The notes under the pieces were generated by a model. It was given only the letters and a program-made list of their open reading frames with translations, did no database searches and was not told where the DNA came from. 24,487 nucleotides of DNA from Gyrodactylus bullatarudis. Taxonomy: Eukaryota; Platyhelminthes; Monogenea; Gyrodactylidea; Gyrodactylidae. The stretch lies in contig SSNU01000020.1 of assembly GCA_012064415.1 (NCBI GenBank), positions 7,880 through 32,366 on the forward strand, written 5' to 3'. The translations under genes were made by a program, and so were the position numbers. Numbering within the stretch: position 1 is the first letter of the stretch; each line of letters starts with the position of its first letter. This document shows positions 8,941-18,047 of the stretch, piece after piece.

Positions 8941-9390
8941 CCACTTAAATACATAATTTGGAAATATGTGAAAAAATATGTGTATAACCAAATGCGCATT
9001 TCTCAAAGGATCATCAGTGGTCTCTCTTTAAAAATGATAAAAGTTTAAGTTTGAATGAATGAATAATAATTTAAAATTTACAAAGAAATTGTATAAGTTA
9101 AAGAATATAAGAGTCATGAATGGAAAAAAGAATATTATGTAAGCTGAAAATACTCTTCAATAAATAGCAACAGTGAAGAGAAAAAGGTGAAAAAGCTCAC
9201 ATAGGCCACGGTTGTTGAAAATTAAATGAATAATTATTTTGAACACACAAATTAGGTTAATACATGTTGATGAAAAATTTCTCCTTCACCCACACATCTG
9301 TGCTGTCATCCCCTATGTTCTTCAAATATCCTCTTGACCCTCACATTACAATAGTTTAAGAAAGACTTTTTTTATAATTTATGTAACAGA
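8925..9390 (+). repeat. Penelope-like 3' segment, copy C
   Basis: Directly downstream of the endonuclease remnant. It aligns with 1845-2250 (plus) and 2304-2597 (minus), so this is the copy that ties the repeat to a Penelope-like element. It contains an antisense hammerhead motif, the GAAAAAGCTCAyATAGGCC block near 9190 and the TTTCTCCTTCACCCA block near 9280. The exact right end is unclear; alignment with copy A fades after about 9310. Confidence 0.75.
8985..9023 (-). ncRNA. Hammerhead ribozyme candidate C (type I), best paired
   Basis: Minus strand: stem I 5' strand GACCA ending at 9018, CTGATGA (9017-9011), stem II TC/GA around a CTTT loop (9010-9003), GAAA (9002-8999), stem III A-U/U-A around loop GCGC (8997-8994), U16.1 at 8992, U17 at 8991, then TGGTT closing stem I. 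All core positions fit. Compared with A and B, the fourth stem I pair is A-U instead of G-C, a compensatory change. Stem II is only two pairs, so activity may be low or need dimerisation. Confidence 0.65.
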
Positions 9391-10519
9391 AATCCTACCA
9401 CAACCTTGAATTATCCCCCAAAAACTCGTTATTTATTTTTAAAACTATTCAATAGTAACAATGTAATACTATTTACTCTTTTGTACACGATCCCTATCGA
9501 CCAATCAGAATAAAGGACCCTGATTAAGGAGGTTAATTTGTTTAATCACGTGGTTACACAGTGTACACCTCGTGGTAATTCATCAAAACTATGAACCTCT
9601 CCTCTTCCTACCTAATGTACTTTCTATAAGCCTTTTTCTATTATAACTCTCTATCACACAAATAATACAGTCCTTATTCAATACTTTCTTTACCAACAAC
9701 ACTCTCTTCTCTCATACCTATAACTACAAATCGGTCCTACTTTGGTCAGGAAATTTAATCAGCATAATACCATCAATAATGACCACAAATACACCATCAT
9801 CAACACCCTCTATCACAATCAATTTCAACCAGCAACAATCCTCGATATCCACTCCCATGCCACAAAATGCATCATGAATATTTCCATTCTCCAACTTTTC
9901 AACATTTCAATCATCCACACAATTCACTTCTCGTTCACAATCACAAAACCCAACGTCACAAAGACAGTCATTCATTGACCTATCAAAGTAAATAACCTTG
10001 AGTCCAGATAGTTTTGAGTCTTGGAAGACTGAAATAGACATATAAACAAGCTGTTTAAACATACAACCAGAGAAAAACCTTACTTCGGAAACTTACAATA
10101 AACTACATAACATCTATGCTGGTAGTGAATAAATGCATTTGTACAGGCATTTCCAGACAGACTATGCCCAAGATTTGCCGAACTTAGGATACTCTGCACA
10201 TCTTAAATAAAATCATTAACACACTGGACAACGACAATCCGGCACAGCCAAATTACCAATCATTTGTAGCCTACACAGGATTTTCAGTGTCGAATTCTCA
10301 GTCAACTCACTGCAATGATGGAAAAACTCAACAAACAAGAGCAAGAAATCAGACAAGGTTGCTCGAGAAGTAAACTGGGTTTGATCAATAAAAGAAAAGT
10401 TATGTTTTTTATACCACGAAAAATATGGTACAAGCGCCAGAAAATGTAACCTTCTTTGCAATTTTGGCAACCATAATAACTAAAATCCTGTCTCAGGACA
10501 TAGATTCAGAAATCTATGC
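9391..10519. other. No supported gene
   Basis: Slightly less AT-rich, C-rich on the plus strand between about 9590 and 9980 (many CAC/ATC words), which creates a chance frame at 9742-9978. The minus frame 10216-10470 has no family motif. Part of 10000-10519 may be upstream gypsy polyprotein sequence decayed beyond reading. No LTR pair or primer-binding site was found. Confidence 0.4.
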
Positions 10520-10735
10520 CGCAACAGAACAATCACCAAAAACATGTTCAAAGAATTGATCGATAACGGTATCTGCAGCAGATCGAATTCTCCCTACGCC
10601 TCGCCTTTCATCTGTGTCCCAAAGAAAAGTACCATTGAACTAAGACTACGTGGCAACTACAGAAAACTCAACAACATCACAACAAAGGATGAGTACTGCA
10701 TTCCTAACACGGACAACAAAGCAATCCAAAAGCCC
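10520..10735 (+). pseudogene. Ty3/gypsy-type reverse transcriptase remnant
   Basis: The frame reads MFKELIDNGICSRSNSPYAS followed by PF, then a KK pair and NYRKLNNIT before KDEY. This is the start of a Ty3/gypsy RT domain: the 'GIIxPSxSPYASPVVLVKKK' and 'DYRxLNxxT' blocks, with Asp replaced by Asn in the latter. The frame ends at a stop near 10740, and no downstream palm, RNase H or integrase motif can be read. It is a short relic, and no LTRs are visible. Confidence 0.75.
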
Positions 10736-10739
10736 CACT

Positions 10740-12409
10740 GAAAAAAACTCTAATCGTGTAAGAAAAAAATTGCAACAAATCTCAGAATTCAACTTCTGAA
10801 TTAGCTATATGAAAAATACGACAACAAAACAGCGAACATTCTAAGTGGAAGAATCTGCAATGCCACTTACTAGAAACCATAACTGAAAAAGAAACAAAAA
10901 ACCCAACAAGAAGACAAACTGTTCCTTACCATACCATCCATGACAGTGTGGATACAAATAGAGGAGGGGCATCAATGGCCATTTTACACTAGACATACTG
11001 GGATAGAATGAATCATGACTTTTTGTCGGATTGAGGTTTAAAGATTGAATTTTATTTTCAAAATCGGAGGATGACAGAACTTTGAATACTTAACTTTTTC
11101 GGTAATTTTACAGTTTAAAATTTGAAATTCAATATTGGTTTTAAATTACTCTACAGGGTCTTCGGGTCTGAAAAAATCATATCATTAAATAATAAACTTA
11201 CAAGATAATAATCGAAATATATCAAGAACAACATCATTGTTGTCTGAGCAGAAAGAGCGAGAAATTCATTTCAAAAAGAAAAAAATATTCGGAAATGTAT
11301 GTATTTTCACCAGTTATTAAGTTATTATCAGCTCTAAAACAATTGAAACTAGAGATCAACTTGGAGAAATAAGAATTTCATAAAAAATTGAAAACTAACT
11401 CTGGTTTAAAGCACTACCCCAGAAATGATTACAGATTTGAAATAATAAGTACGAAACTAATGAGAAGCCAGCAGCAATTGATAACTGAACTGAAAGAATA
11501 CTTGTAATTGGTGAAATGGGAATAGGAAGGCCAAAAGCGAGAAGAAAACGAGATAGACAAGGCAATTCCTTATCTGAATATTTTCATTGATGTTGAAAAC
11601 GAACTAATATGTGAAATACTTCTAATATTCTGTGTAAATTGTTGCTTGAAAATCTGTTGTAAGGTTTTATCTAAAAATTTTGAGAGGTGATTCAGAATAT
11701 TCGACAAAAAATTGAATAAATTGAAATATTTACTCTCGTAATTGTCGCTTCGAAATTATCGAGCTGAAGTCGATTAAAACCTTGAAAAATATTGGGATTT
11801 TGAATAGAGTAATTGCAAAATGATTTGAGTGGACCACGTAACATTTACTAAAATTTTATAAGGCAAAATTTGGAGCAGAAATTCAAAATAAACCTAATTA
11901 TAAGGTAAAATGTACCAATTTTCAGAGAAGGCAGATCGGAAAATCCATTGCTAAATTTTTATGAGCTCCAATCAGGCAAAATCAAAGAAATCTGGAAATA
12001 TTTATGAGGAAGGAAAAATTAATCCCAAAATTCGATAAGAATATTCAGGTTGTTCGGATCAAGGAAAATTAAGCCAAAGATTCATTTCGAACTAAGTCAC
12101 AATTACTAACGAAAAAAGGTTTAACTTGAATAGACCTGATGGCTCAATTTACCATTGTTGCCCAAATGGGGACCCTTGGAAGAAAATACTGAATCACTTA
12201 CACAGTGAATTCAGTTAATGGTTGGGGAGCAATTTATTTGGAAGGAACCTTATCAATAGTCGTTTTTGACGGAAAAACATTTTTACTCACGCCACTAAAA
12301 CGTTTAAAAATTTTAGAGATAAGATTCTTGTATTTTTAAAAGAAAATGCGCCATGCCATGTAATGAAATTGACAATTAAATAACTAATTATTATTGAAAT
12401 TAATTCTAA
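10740..12409. other. No supported gene
   Basis: About 1.7 kb of A-rich sequence with no family-supported frame. Lysine/asparagine-rich short frames are expected from composition. A GWGAI stretch near 12220 could be a retroelement RNase H relic but has no supporting neighbours. Decayed gypsy sequence is a reasonable guess for part of it. Confidence 0.4.
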
Positions 12410-12711
12410 TAATTAATCGGCCCAAATTTAGACCTAAACCCAATAAAATACCTTCTGAGACTTTTAACTCAGGTAAATGCAGACCAATAAAAATACTTAC
12501 TAACTCAAAAATTCATAAAAACTTTTTTATTCAATACAAAAAATCATTCCAAAAGCTCAAAATAAGAACCTCTAGAGATAAAACTATCCTTCAGCAAACT
12601 ATATCTACCTCTGAATATATTGCTAAAAATAATAGTTTAAATAAAGATTTCAATTTATATCCTCATAATGCTGAATCTCAGACAATAAGTCATAATAATA
12701 ATTTTAACTAG
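12410..12711 (+). pseudogene. LINE ORF1, C-terminal part
   Basis: The frame gives CRPIKIL, IHKNF, RTSRDKTILQQTIS and an Asn-rich tail ending with TAG at 12709-12711. It matches the minus-strand ORF1 remnant at 2613-2900 (IHKNF and SRDKTILQQTIS shared). In CR1-type ORF1 proteins this is the end of the RNA-binding core. The N-terminal coiled coil is missing because the element is truncated here. The ORF2 frame opens before this stop, so the two overlap slightly. Confidence 0.7.
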
Positions 12712-13395
12712 AACTGGAACTATAAATAATACTCCTCCTTTCTTGTTATCTAAAAATACTACTATCTCTCTTTTTCTACAGAGTATAAGATCCTTATTTT
12801 CTGTCTATTTTCTTCTAAAAGCCTTTATATCAAACACTCAATATGATTTATACTGTTTTACTGAGACATGGCTGCACGACTCTCACTCCGACAATAGTCT
12901 CTACATTGATAATTATGTTTTTATAAGATCTGACAGAGTTGGTGATAAACATGGAGGAGTTATAATTTTTATAAAGAAATCATTTGATATTGTGTCATCA
13001 ACCTGTTCCTCTATTAATAAAAATGAACCTCTTAACTGTGCTATTAAGCTAAATCAGCAAAAAATTTTAAACATTCTTCTAATCTATAGAAAACCTAATA
13101 ATACAATTAGTGATGATTCCTCCTTATTAAACTCTGTAAATGATTAAGTAAATACAGGCAGTGAAATCATAATTCTCGGTGATCTCAACCTTCCTAACGA
13201 AAATTGGAATGATCCCAATACTCTATTGGGAACATACCTCTATAGCTTGGGATTGCATCAAAGAATATATACTCCAACCAGACTAAACAATATCCTTGAT
13301 TGCATTTTAACTGAACAAAATTCATTAATAAACTTTGATGTTCAAAACATATTTCCAACTAAATTATGTAGTGTATGCCATGATAACTTTTCCGA
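12680..13395 (+). pseudogene. LINE ORF2, APE-type endonuclease domain, broken
   Basis: One frame reads QSIRSLFSVYF, FTETWL (catalytic Glu), GDKHGGVIIFI, LLIYRKP, then a TAA at 13145-13147, and continues in frame with IIILGDLNLP (GDxN motif), YTPTRLNNILDCIL and finally SEH near 13390, where the family has SDH. A frameshift there leads into the RT frame. This domain nicks target DNA to start reverse transcription. The stop, the shift and the Asp-to-Glu change in SDH make the copy inactive. The upstream start codon is unclear; the open frame has no obvious ATG before the domain. Confidence 0.85.
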
Positions 13396-15350
13396 ACATT
13401 GAAATCTTAAAAGATGTGAAGGAAATAGGTAAATACTTTGAATTCGCGGATTTTAATACGATAAAAGCTGTGACAAACATTAATGAAAACCTTCTAACTG
13501 CCGATAACTTTCTTCAACATTATTCATACATCTACTCATTAGCTACAACGATCAAAGAGAAAAAGAATTTTGACCGAATTGTCTATAGAATGAATAATAC
13601 ATTGAGAAATAGACTCCAAAAATGCCTATCACTTACTAAATCTTCTGAACTTATAATGAACACACAAAAACAAATCGAACTATTGTATAAACAAGAATAC
13701 GATAGAGTTGAGAAAAAACTCATAGAGCACATTAAAACAAAGCTTAAACAAGGTTACTTTTATCTGAATAAATATTTCAAGTTCTCAAACAAAAGAAATA
13801 ATGATTTATCAATAAAGAAAAATAATAACATAACATCTGAATTTTTACAACAAACTTTTATGTCTGTGTTTAACCAACTATATCCACTTAATCTTGAACT
13901 TCTAATTCATAATGAATCTTGCCTTCACTATCATAATACAACATTTATGAGTTTTGCTGAATTTAATAAATTACTGAAAAAATCAAGAAAGAAAAACACT
14001 AAAGATTTTTACAAAATTAGCATGAATATACTTATAAGTAGTCATGTAAATTTTATTCACAGTATTTATAAAATTTTTCAAAATTTATTTTTTTCTTACA
14101 CCATTCCTGACTATATACTACTAGCAAGAGTTATTCCCATACCTAAGCCTAATAGTAATGAATTTAGACCAATAACATTACAAAATAATCTTATGAAGAT
14201 CATCGACTCAATTTTATTCGTCAAGATTCTTAGCATAATTAATTTAAATAAAATTGATCCAAATCAGCATGGTTTTTGTCGAGGAAAATCATGCGAAACA
14301 AATATATTTGATTTTCTAAACTATGTCTCACTTCTCGAGAAAGAAAAAAAGAAATCCATTGTCATCTACATTGATTTATCTAAAGCTTTCGACAAGATTT
14401 ATATTCATAAAATCATTGAAATATGTCATGAATATGGCATATGCTCATATCTTCTTAATATGTTAATACAATACCTTACTAAACGTAGGCAATTTGTTTC
14501 TCATGAAAACAAAGATTCAACTCCCAAACAAATAACTTCTGGAGTTCCACAAGGCTCTAGAGTTGGACCTCTACTGTTCAATATTGTATCCTCAAAAATC
14601 AATGTTGACGGAGCTAAGATTTTTAAATATGCTGACGATATGAAAATAGTTTTCAGTTTTGATGATTTTATCGATATAAATTTTATAAACTCATCATTAA
14701 AATCCCTTACTAATGATCTGTTAACTCTGGGGCTTAGCATAAATGAAAGTAAAACATTCTACATGACTCCTTTCACAACAATTCCTATCAACAATAATAT
14801 ATGTATTAATGATAAAATAATAATCCCCAAATTCACGGTTCGTGATTTAGGAGTTATATATAATAATTTTCTTGATTTTACAGAACATTATAAGGAAATC
14901 TATAAGTCTTTTGTCAGCAGATGTATACAAATACACAAATGTATCAAAAATGACTTTATGAAGGTATTCTTATACAAAATGGTGGCCCGAACTGTTGTCG
15001 AGTTCTGCTCTGGATGTTGGAACCCAGAAAAAATTGAATGGTCCAAGAAGTTTCAGAGAGTCGCCAGAACTTTTCGAAACAAATTATCTGCCCAATACAG
15101 AAAAAAACTTGGTCAACCTTCAGAGTCTATCAAAATTCGAAGAGATATAAAAAGTCTCATACTTATTAGAAAATCCCTGAGGCCCCAGAGAATCTCTAGA
15201 CTTAGAGAACGCTACAGAATTGAAGGACATGTAAAAAATCTAGCTATTTTTAATCGATGTAAAAAACACTTTGATAAACTACCTAACTCCTTGAAGAGAA
15301 AAAACTTGAAAGAGTTCTCTCAAGAAATTAAAACCAGATTTATAAACTAA
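13338..15350 (+). CDS. LINE ORF2 reverse transcriptase, open frame
   Basis: About 670 codons without a stop; the first ATG is at 13338, but natively this is the continuation of ORF2, not a separate gene. Counting from codon 13335: IPIPKPNSNEFRPIT near residue 267, IYIDLSKAFDK with the first catalytic Asp near 347, GVPQGSRVGPLLFN near 403 and YADD at 432-435. The C-terminal part has the EFCSGCWNP block and LPNSLK near the end, as in CR1/L2 LINEs. All three catalytic Asp are present. The product would copy LINE RNA at nicked DNA, but the linked endonuclease is broken. Expression as an isolated RT is not shown. Confidence 0.88.
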   Translation: MFKTYFQLNYVVYAMITFPNIEILKDVKEIGKYFEFADFNTIKAVTNINENLLTADNFLQHYSYIYSLATTIKEKKNFDRIVYRMNNTLRNRLQKCLSLTKSSELIMNTQKQIELLYKQEYDRVEKKLIEHIKTKLKQGYFYLNKYFKFSNKRNNDLSIKKNNNITSEFLQQTFMSVFNQLYPLNLELLIHNESCLHYHNTTFMSFAEFNKLLKKSRKKNTKDFYKISMNILISSHVNFIHSIYKIFQNLFFSYTIPDYILLARVIPIPKPNSNEFRPITLQNNLMKIIDSILFVKILSIINLNKIDPNQHGFCRGKSCETNIFDFLNYVSLLEKEKKKSIVIYIDLSKAFDKIYIHKIIEICHEYGICSYLLNMLIQYLTKRRQFVSHENKDSTPKQITSGVPQGSRVGPLLFNIVSSKINVDGAKIFKYADDMKIVFSFDDFIDINFINSSLKSLTNDLLTLGLSINESKTFYMTPFTTIPINNNICINDKIIIPKFTVRDLGVIYNNFLDFTEHYKEIYKSFVSRCIQIHKCIKNDFMKVFLYKMVARTVVEFCSGCWNPEKIEWSKKFQRVARTFRNKLSAQYRKKLGQPSESIKIRRDIKSLILIRKSLRPQRISRLRERYRIEGHVKNLAIFNRCKKHFDKLPNSLKRKNLKEFSQEIKTRFIN

Positions 15351-16263
15351 AAAAAGAAAAGAAGTTATTATTATCAAATTTATATACAATACCAGATTTT
15401 CTTAATGTATATTTTAAAGACGAAGATATATATATATATACTAGTATCAAAATATTTAGTAAATCAACATCAAATTACTCAAAATATGTCTTGTGAAGAT
15501 ATTTATTGTTTTGTTAATAATTTTTCATATTCCTTCCTTTTTATTCTTCTCAACTGACTCTTCATAAATATCAAAGTCTTCACTGATCATTAGAATTAAA
15601 AAGATAAAATTTACCAGTCAAAAACTAATTTGTTGAAAGCTGCTTGAAATATCATGTATCTAGAGCCATTGCAAAGACAAAAAAAATAAGAATAATAATA
15701 AACTGCTCTCCTCGTGATATTTTTCAGCCCAGAATTAATTATAAAAAAAAAATGCAAATACACAGAATAAAAGGCTGTCTATTGCTGTGGAATCTTCACC
15801 ATCAGCTTATGAAAATATTTCTGAAATGAATAAAAACTGAAGTTATTATTATTATCAACAAATTTAAAAAAAGACATGTAGATTAAATGTAATTCATAAT
15901 GAACGATTAACTGATATAAAGTGAATGTTTCAGGAAGAGAAACTATATTAATGAAGAGAAAGTAATGGACAAATTGTAACAAAAAAAACTATTTATCTTC
16001 ATAAGGTATAGTGCCTGACCGTAAATAACAAATGCTTTAATACTAGTTATCATATATGTATCAACTCTTTATCAAAAAGGAAAAAAAACTAATTAACAAG
16101 ATGCATTTATTTTTTTATTATTATATAAACAGAGAGTTATAAATATTAATTTATTATACTTATTTTGTAAGAAGATTAATTTCTATCAACTTTTCTATGT
16201 GAAAATGAAAATTGTAAAGCAGAACATATGTGTTGTTCAATAAATTTTTCATTCATTCATTCA
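15351..16263 (+). other. LINE 3' UTR and (TTCA)n tail
   Basis: Non-coding, about 910 bp, aligned with 499-1342 of the first copy at moderate identity, far lower than the coding part. It holds a TA microsatellite at about 15426-15441, the shared GATATTTTT-x-CAGCCC block near 15715, and ends AGAACATATG-x-TTGTTCAATAAA then TTCA repeats. Small frames at 15644-15829 (plus) and 15779-15982 (minus) are chance. Confidence 0.8.
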
Positions 16264-17351
16264 ACATCAATAAAAAATAGTATATTCATTAATGTAGGGA
16301 AAGTTGAAATTGTAGAAAAAAAATATTTAGATATCATTCGATAGAGAATTTTATGATGTATCAAATGGGACTAGTTTAAAAATTTTATTATGTAAATTAG
16401 TCCTAGACAATATTGAAATTACCAGTCAACCTGTAATTAGTGATAAGAGAGAAAGGAAAAACTGCTCAAAACGAAAAAGGTACAGTGGGCAGTTACAAAT
16501 CGACAACTTTCTCAAAAGGCAAAAGTAATTAGCTGATCCAGAGCTGAATTTTACAACCAGTTCCCCACCCTTCCGAAGATAGTTGCGATGTCAAAATGAA
16601 CCAATGGAAGGTCCCAAATAGAGCATTGTAATAGTATATATATATGTTAACCGGGGTAGAGTCTGAAGAGACCCGGTGGAATATAACGTTTATCACTAGA
16701 ATATATGCTTGTTATTCTCTAACCTTCCATATGAGTTCAGAATCTAACAATAATATTCTTGATGAGGTTCGACAATATTTTCGTATCAATATTGAAAATG
16801 TTTCACATATTAATTCGACCACTATATATTCAGAAAAAATTTTTTAAAGGATTTTTAACTCTTTCGTATGATATATCATAAGTCTCAAGTTCCTTTAAAA
16901 AATAAAAAAAAGAGGATAAGCCCTATAGGTATACTTATTCTTGACTATCACTGTATATAAGGCTCTTTGAAAAATAAAATTTAAATTTAATAATCCGGAG
17001 TTAACTTTTAATAATCTACACATAAAACTGAAGATAAAAATACTTTTTGCAGTTCACAAAAACATCCAGGAGCAAAAGGTCTTTAACATTTTTGCCTTTT
17101 TATTTTATTATGAATGAGTAATTCACGTTGTTTATCAAAAAAATTCGAAACTCCAGGACATCTTTCAGATACTATTGATAAACCGAACAGAATGTTTTTT
17201 ATTTCCAATTCTGTTTATTTAGGAAGTTGGCAACCTGAACATAAAAATTTCATATCTTATAAGACAAGGTTCATTGGACCCCATGCTGAGACAGATGGGG
17301 ATTGACTTCAAAATGAAAGAATAACTCTTGTTATAATTCATTATTACATCA
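16264..17351. other. No supported gene; possibly piggyBac 5' flank
   Basis: Two short frames, 16644-16847 (67 codons) and 17114-17305 (63 codons), begin with ATG or TTG-like starts and show no motif I recognise. The second is unusually non-repetitive for this DNA but cannot be assigned. Sequence just before 17352 probably holds the 5' end of the piggyBac element; no TTAA-bordered terminal repeat could be fixed. Confidence 0.4.
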
Positions 17352-17931
17352 ATGGACCCAGCGAAAAGTTACGGTGCTCTTGCTCTCGCTCTTCAAGAGG
17401 ATTTATTCAGAAATCTTGAAGCAGCTGATGATTTCTCCAACTCATCAGAAGAAGATGAAATTTTACCAGATCCAGAATAAGAAGAACCAACAGATGATGG
17501 ATTCGACCATAATTTGGATCATAATTATTATAATACAATTGTATCAAATTGTGAAGCTATCAAGTATTCATCTTTACACTCCATGAACTCCCAAACTCCA
17601 GCACATAACATCATAAACTTCAGTAGTGGACTAACATTCTCGTAAAATGGTTGACCAGGCTGACTTTTTTCATCTTCTGATAGATTTATCAATTTTGGAA
17701 GATGTTGTGAAATATTCCAATCTCTACATGGGATTTAAAAATTCGAAATCCTCACCAATAACCCTCGAAGAGCTGCAGAGGTGAATAGGTATTTCACTCT
17801 ACTTCGAAGTCAGTAAACAAAGAAATATGGATCTGTCATAGGGCTTTGCACAGTGTACCAATATTAGACATGAGTACATTTATAACAAGCCTGGTGCTTT
17901 TTTCTGGAATGATTTTTTAATTTTTGTTTAG
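17352..17931 (+). pseudogene. piggyBac transposase, N-terminal part, broken
   Basis: ATG at 17352 starts MDPAKSYGALALALQEDLF, an acidic Ser/Glu/Asp-rich N-terminus, one TAA, then HNIINFSSGLT as in piggyBac transposases. After a frameshift near 17641 it reads FFHLLIDLSILEDVVKYSN, SPITLEELQR, a TGA, then IGISLYFEVSKQRNMDL, matching the 'TN-Y ... El-fiGi' region. It stops at 17929-17931. The next part of the family (RFDDK ... Dkl-PiR) resumes only at about 20450, after a hAT transposon. This is the front half of a split, dead gene. Confidence 0.7.
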
Positions 17932-18047
17932 TTTACATCTAATTACTCGGTGCACATATTCGAAAAACATCCATAGCAATGAAGCAAGCCCTGTGGCGAA
18001 TCCATTTCCGATTCCTTTGGTATGTGTAGTACATTAATAACTTTCAG

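Larger units (their letters stand above)
12410..16263 (+). mobile_element. CR1/L2-type LINE, nearly complete from late ORF1 to tail
   Basis: Order: end of ORF1 (12410-12711), overlapping ORF2 with an APE-type endonuclease, reverse transcriptase and C-terminal region (to 15350), 3' UTR, AATAAA-like box and a (TTCA)n tail at about 16248-16263. The absence of a poly(A) tail and the presence of a short tandem repeat tail are typical of CR1/L2-group LINEs. The copy is 5' truncated within ORF1. Its 3' part from 13747 matches the copy at 1-1342, showing family activity in this genome. Confidence 0.9.

Noticed and set aside
9742..9978. Plus-strand 78-codon His/Asn/Ile-rich frame as a gene
   Set aside because: Produced by CAC/ATC-rich low-complexity sequence; no family resemblance.
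10216..10470. Minus-strand 84-codon frame as a gene
   Set aside because: No motif, and it lies just upstream of the gypsy relic, where decayed polyprotein is expected on the other strand.
12190..12300. GWGAI stretch as a retroelement RNase H domain
   Set aside because: Too short, frames around it are closed and no neighbouring RT or integrase motif supports it.
14501..14740. Minus-strand 79-codon frame
   Set aside because: Shadow of the LINE RT frame in the region of its GVPQG and YADD motifs.
15426..15441. TA-rich tract as a promoter TATA box
   Set aside because: A simple microsatellite in the LINE 3' UTR; similar TA tracts occur at about 845-900 and 16630 without genes.
17838..17860. TAGGGCTTTGCACAGTG as the hAT left terminal repeat
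   Set aside because: No inverted partner was found near the right end of the hAT region, and the stretch still reads as piggyBac protein.
18020..18047. 28-nt intron upstream of the hAT zinc-finger exon
   Set aside because: The acceptor looks good, but the donor at 18020 would give an implausibly short intron and does not join in frame with the only nearby ATG (17979).
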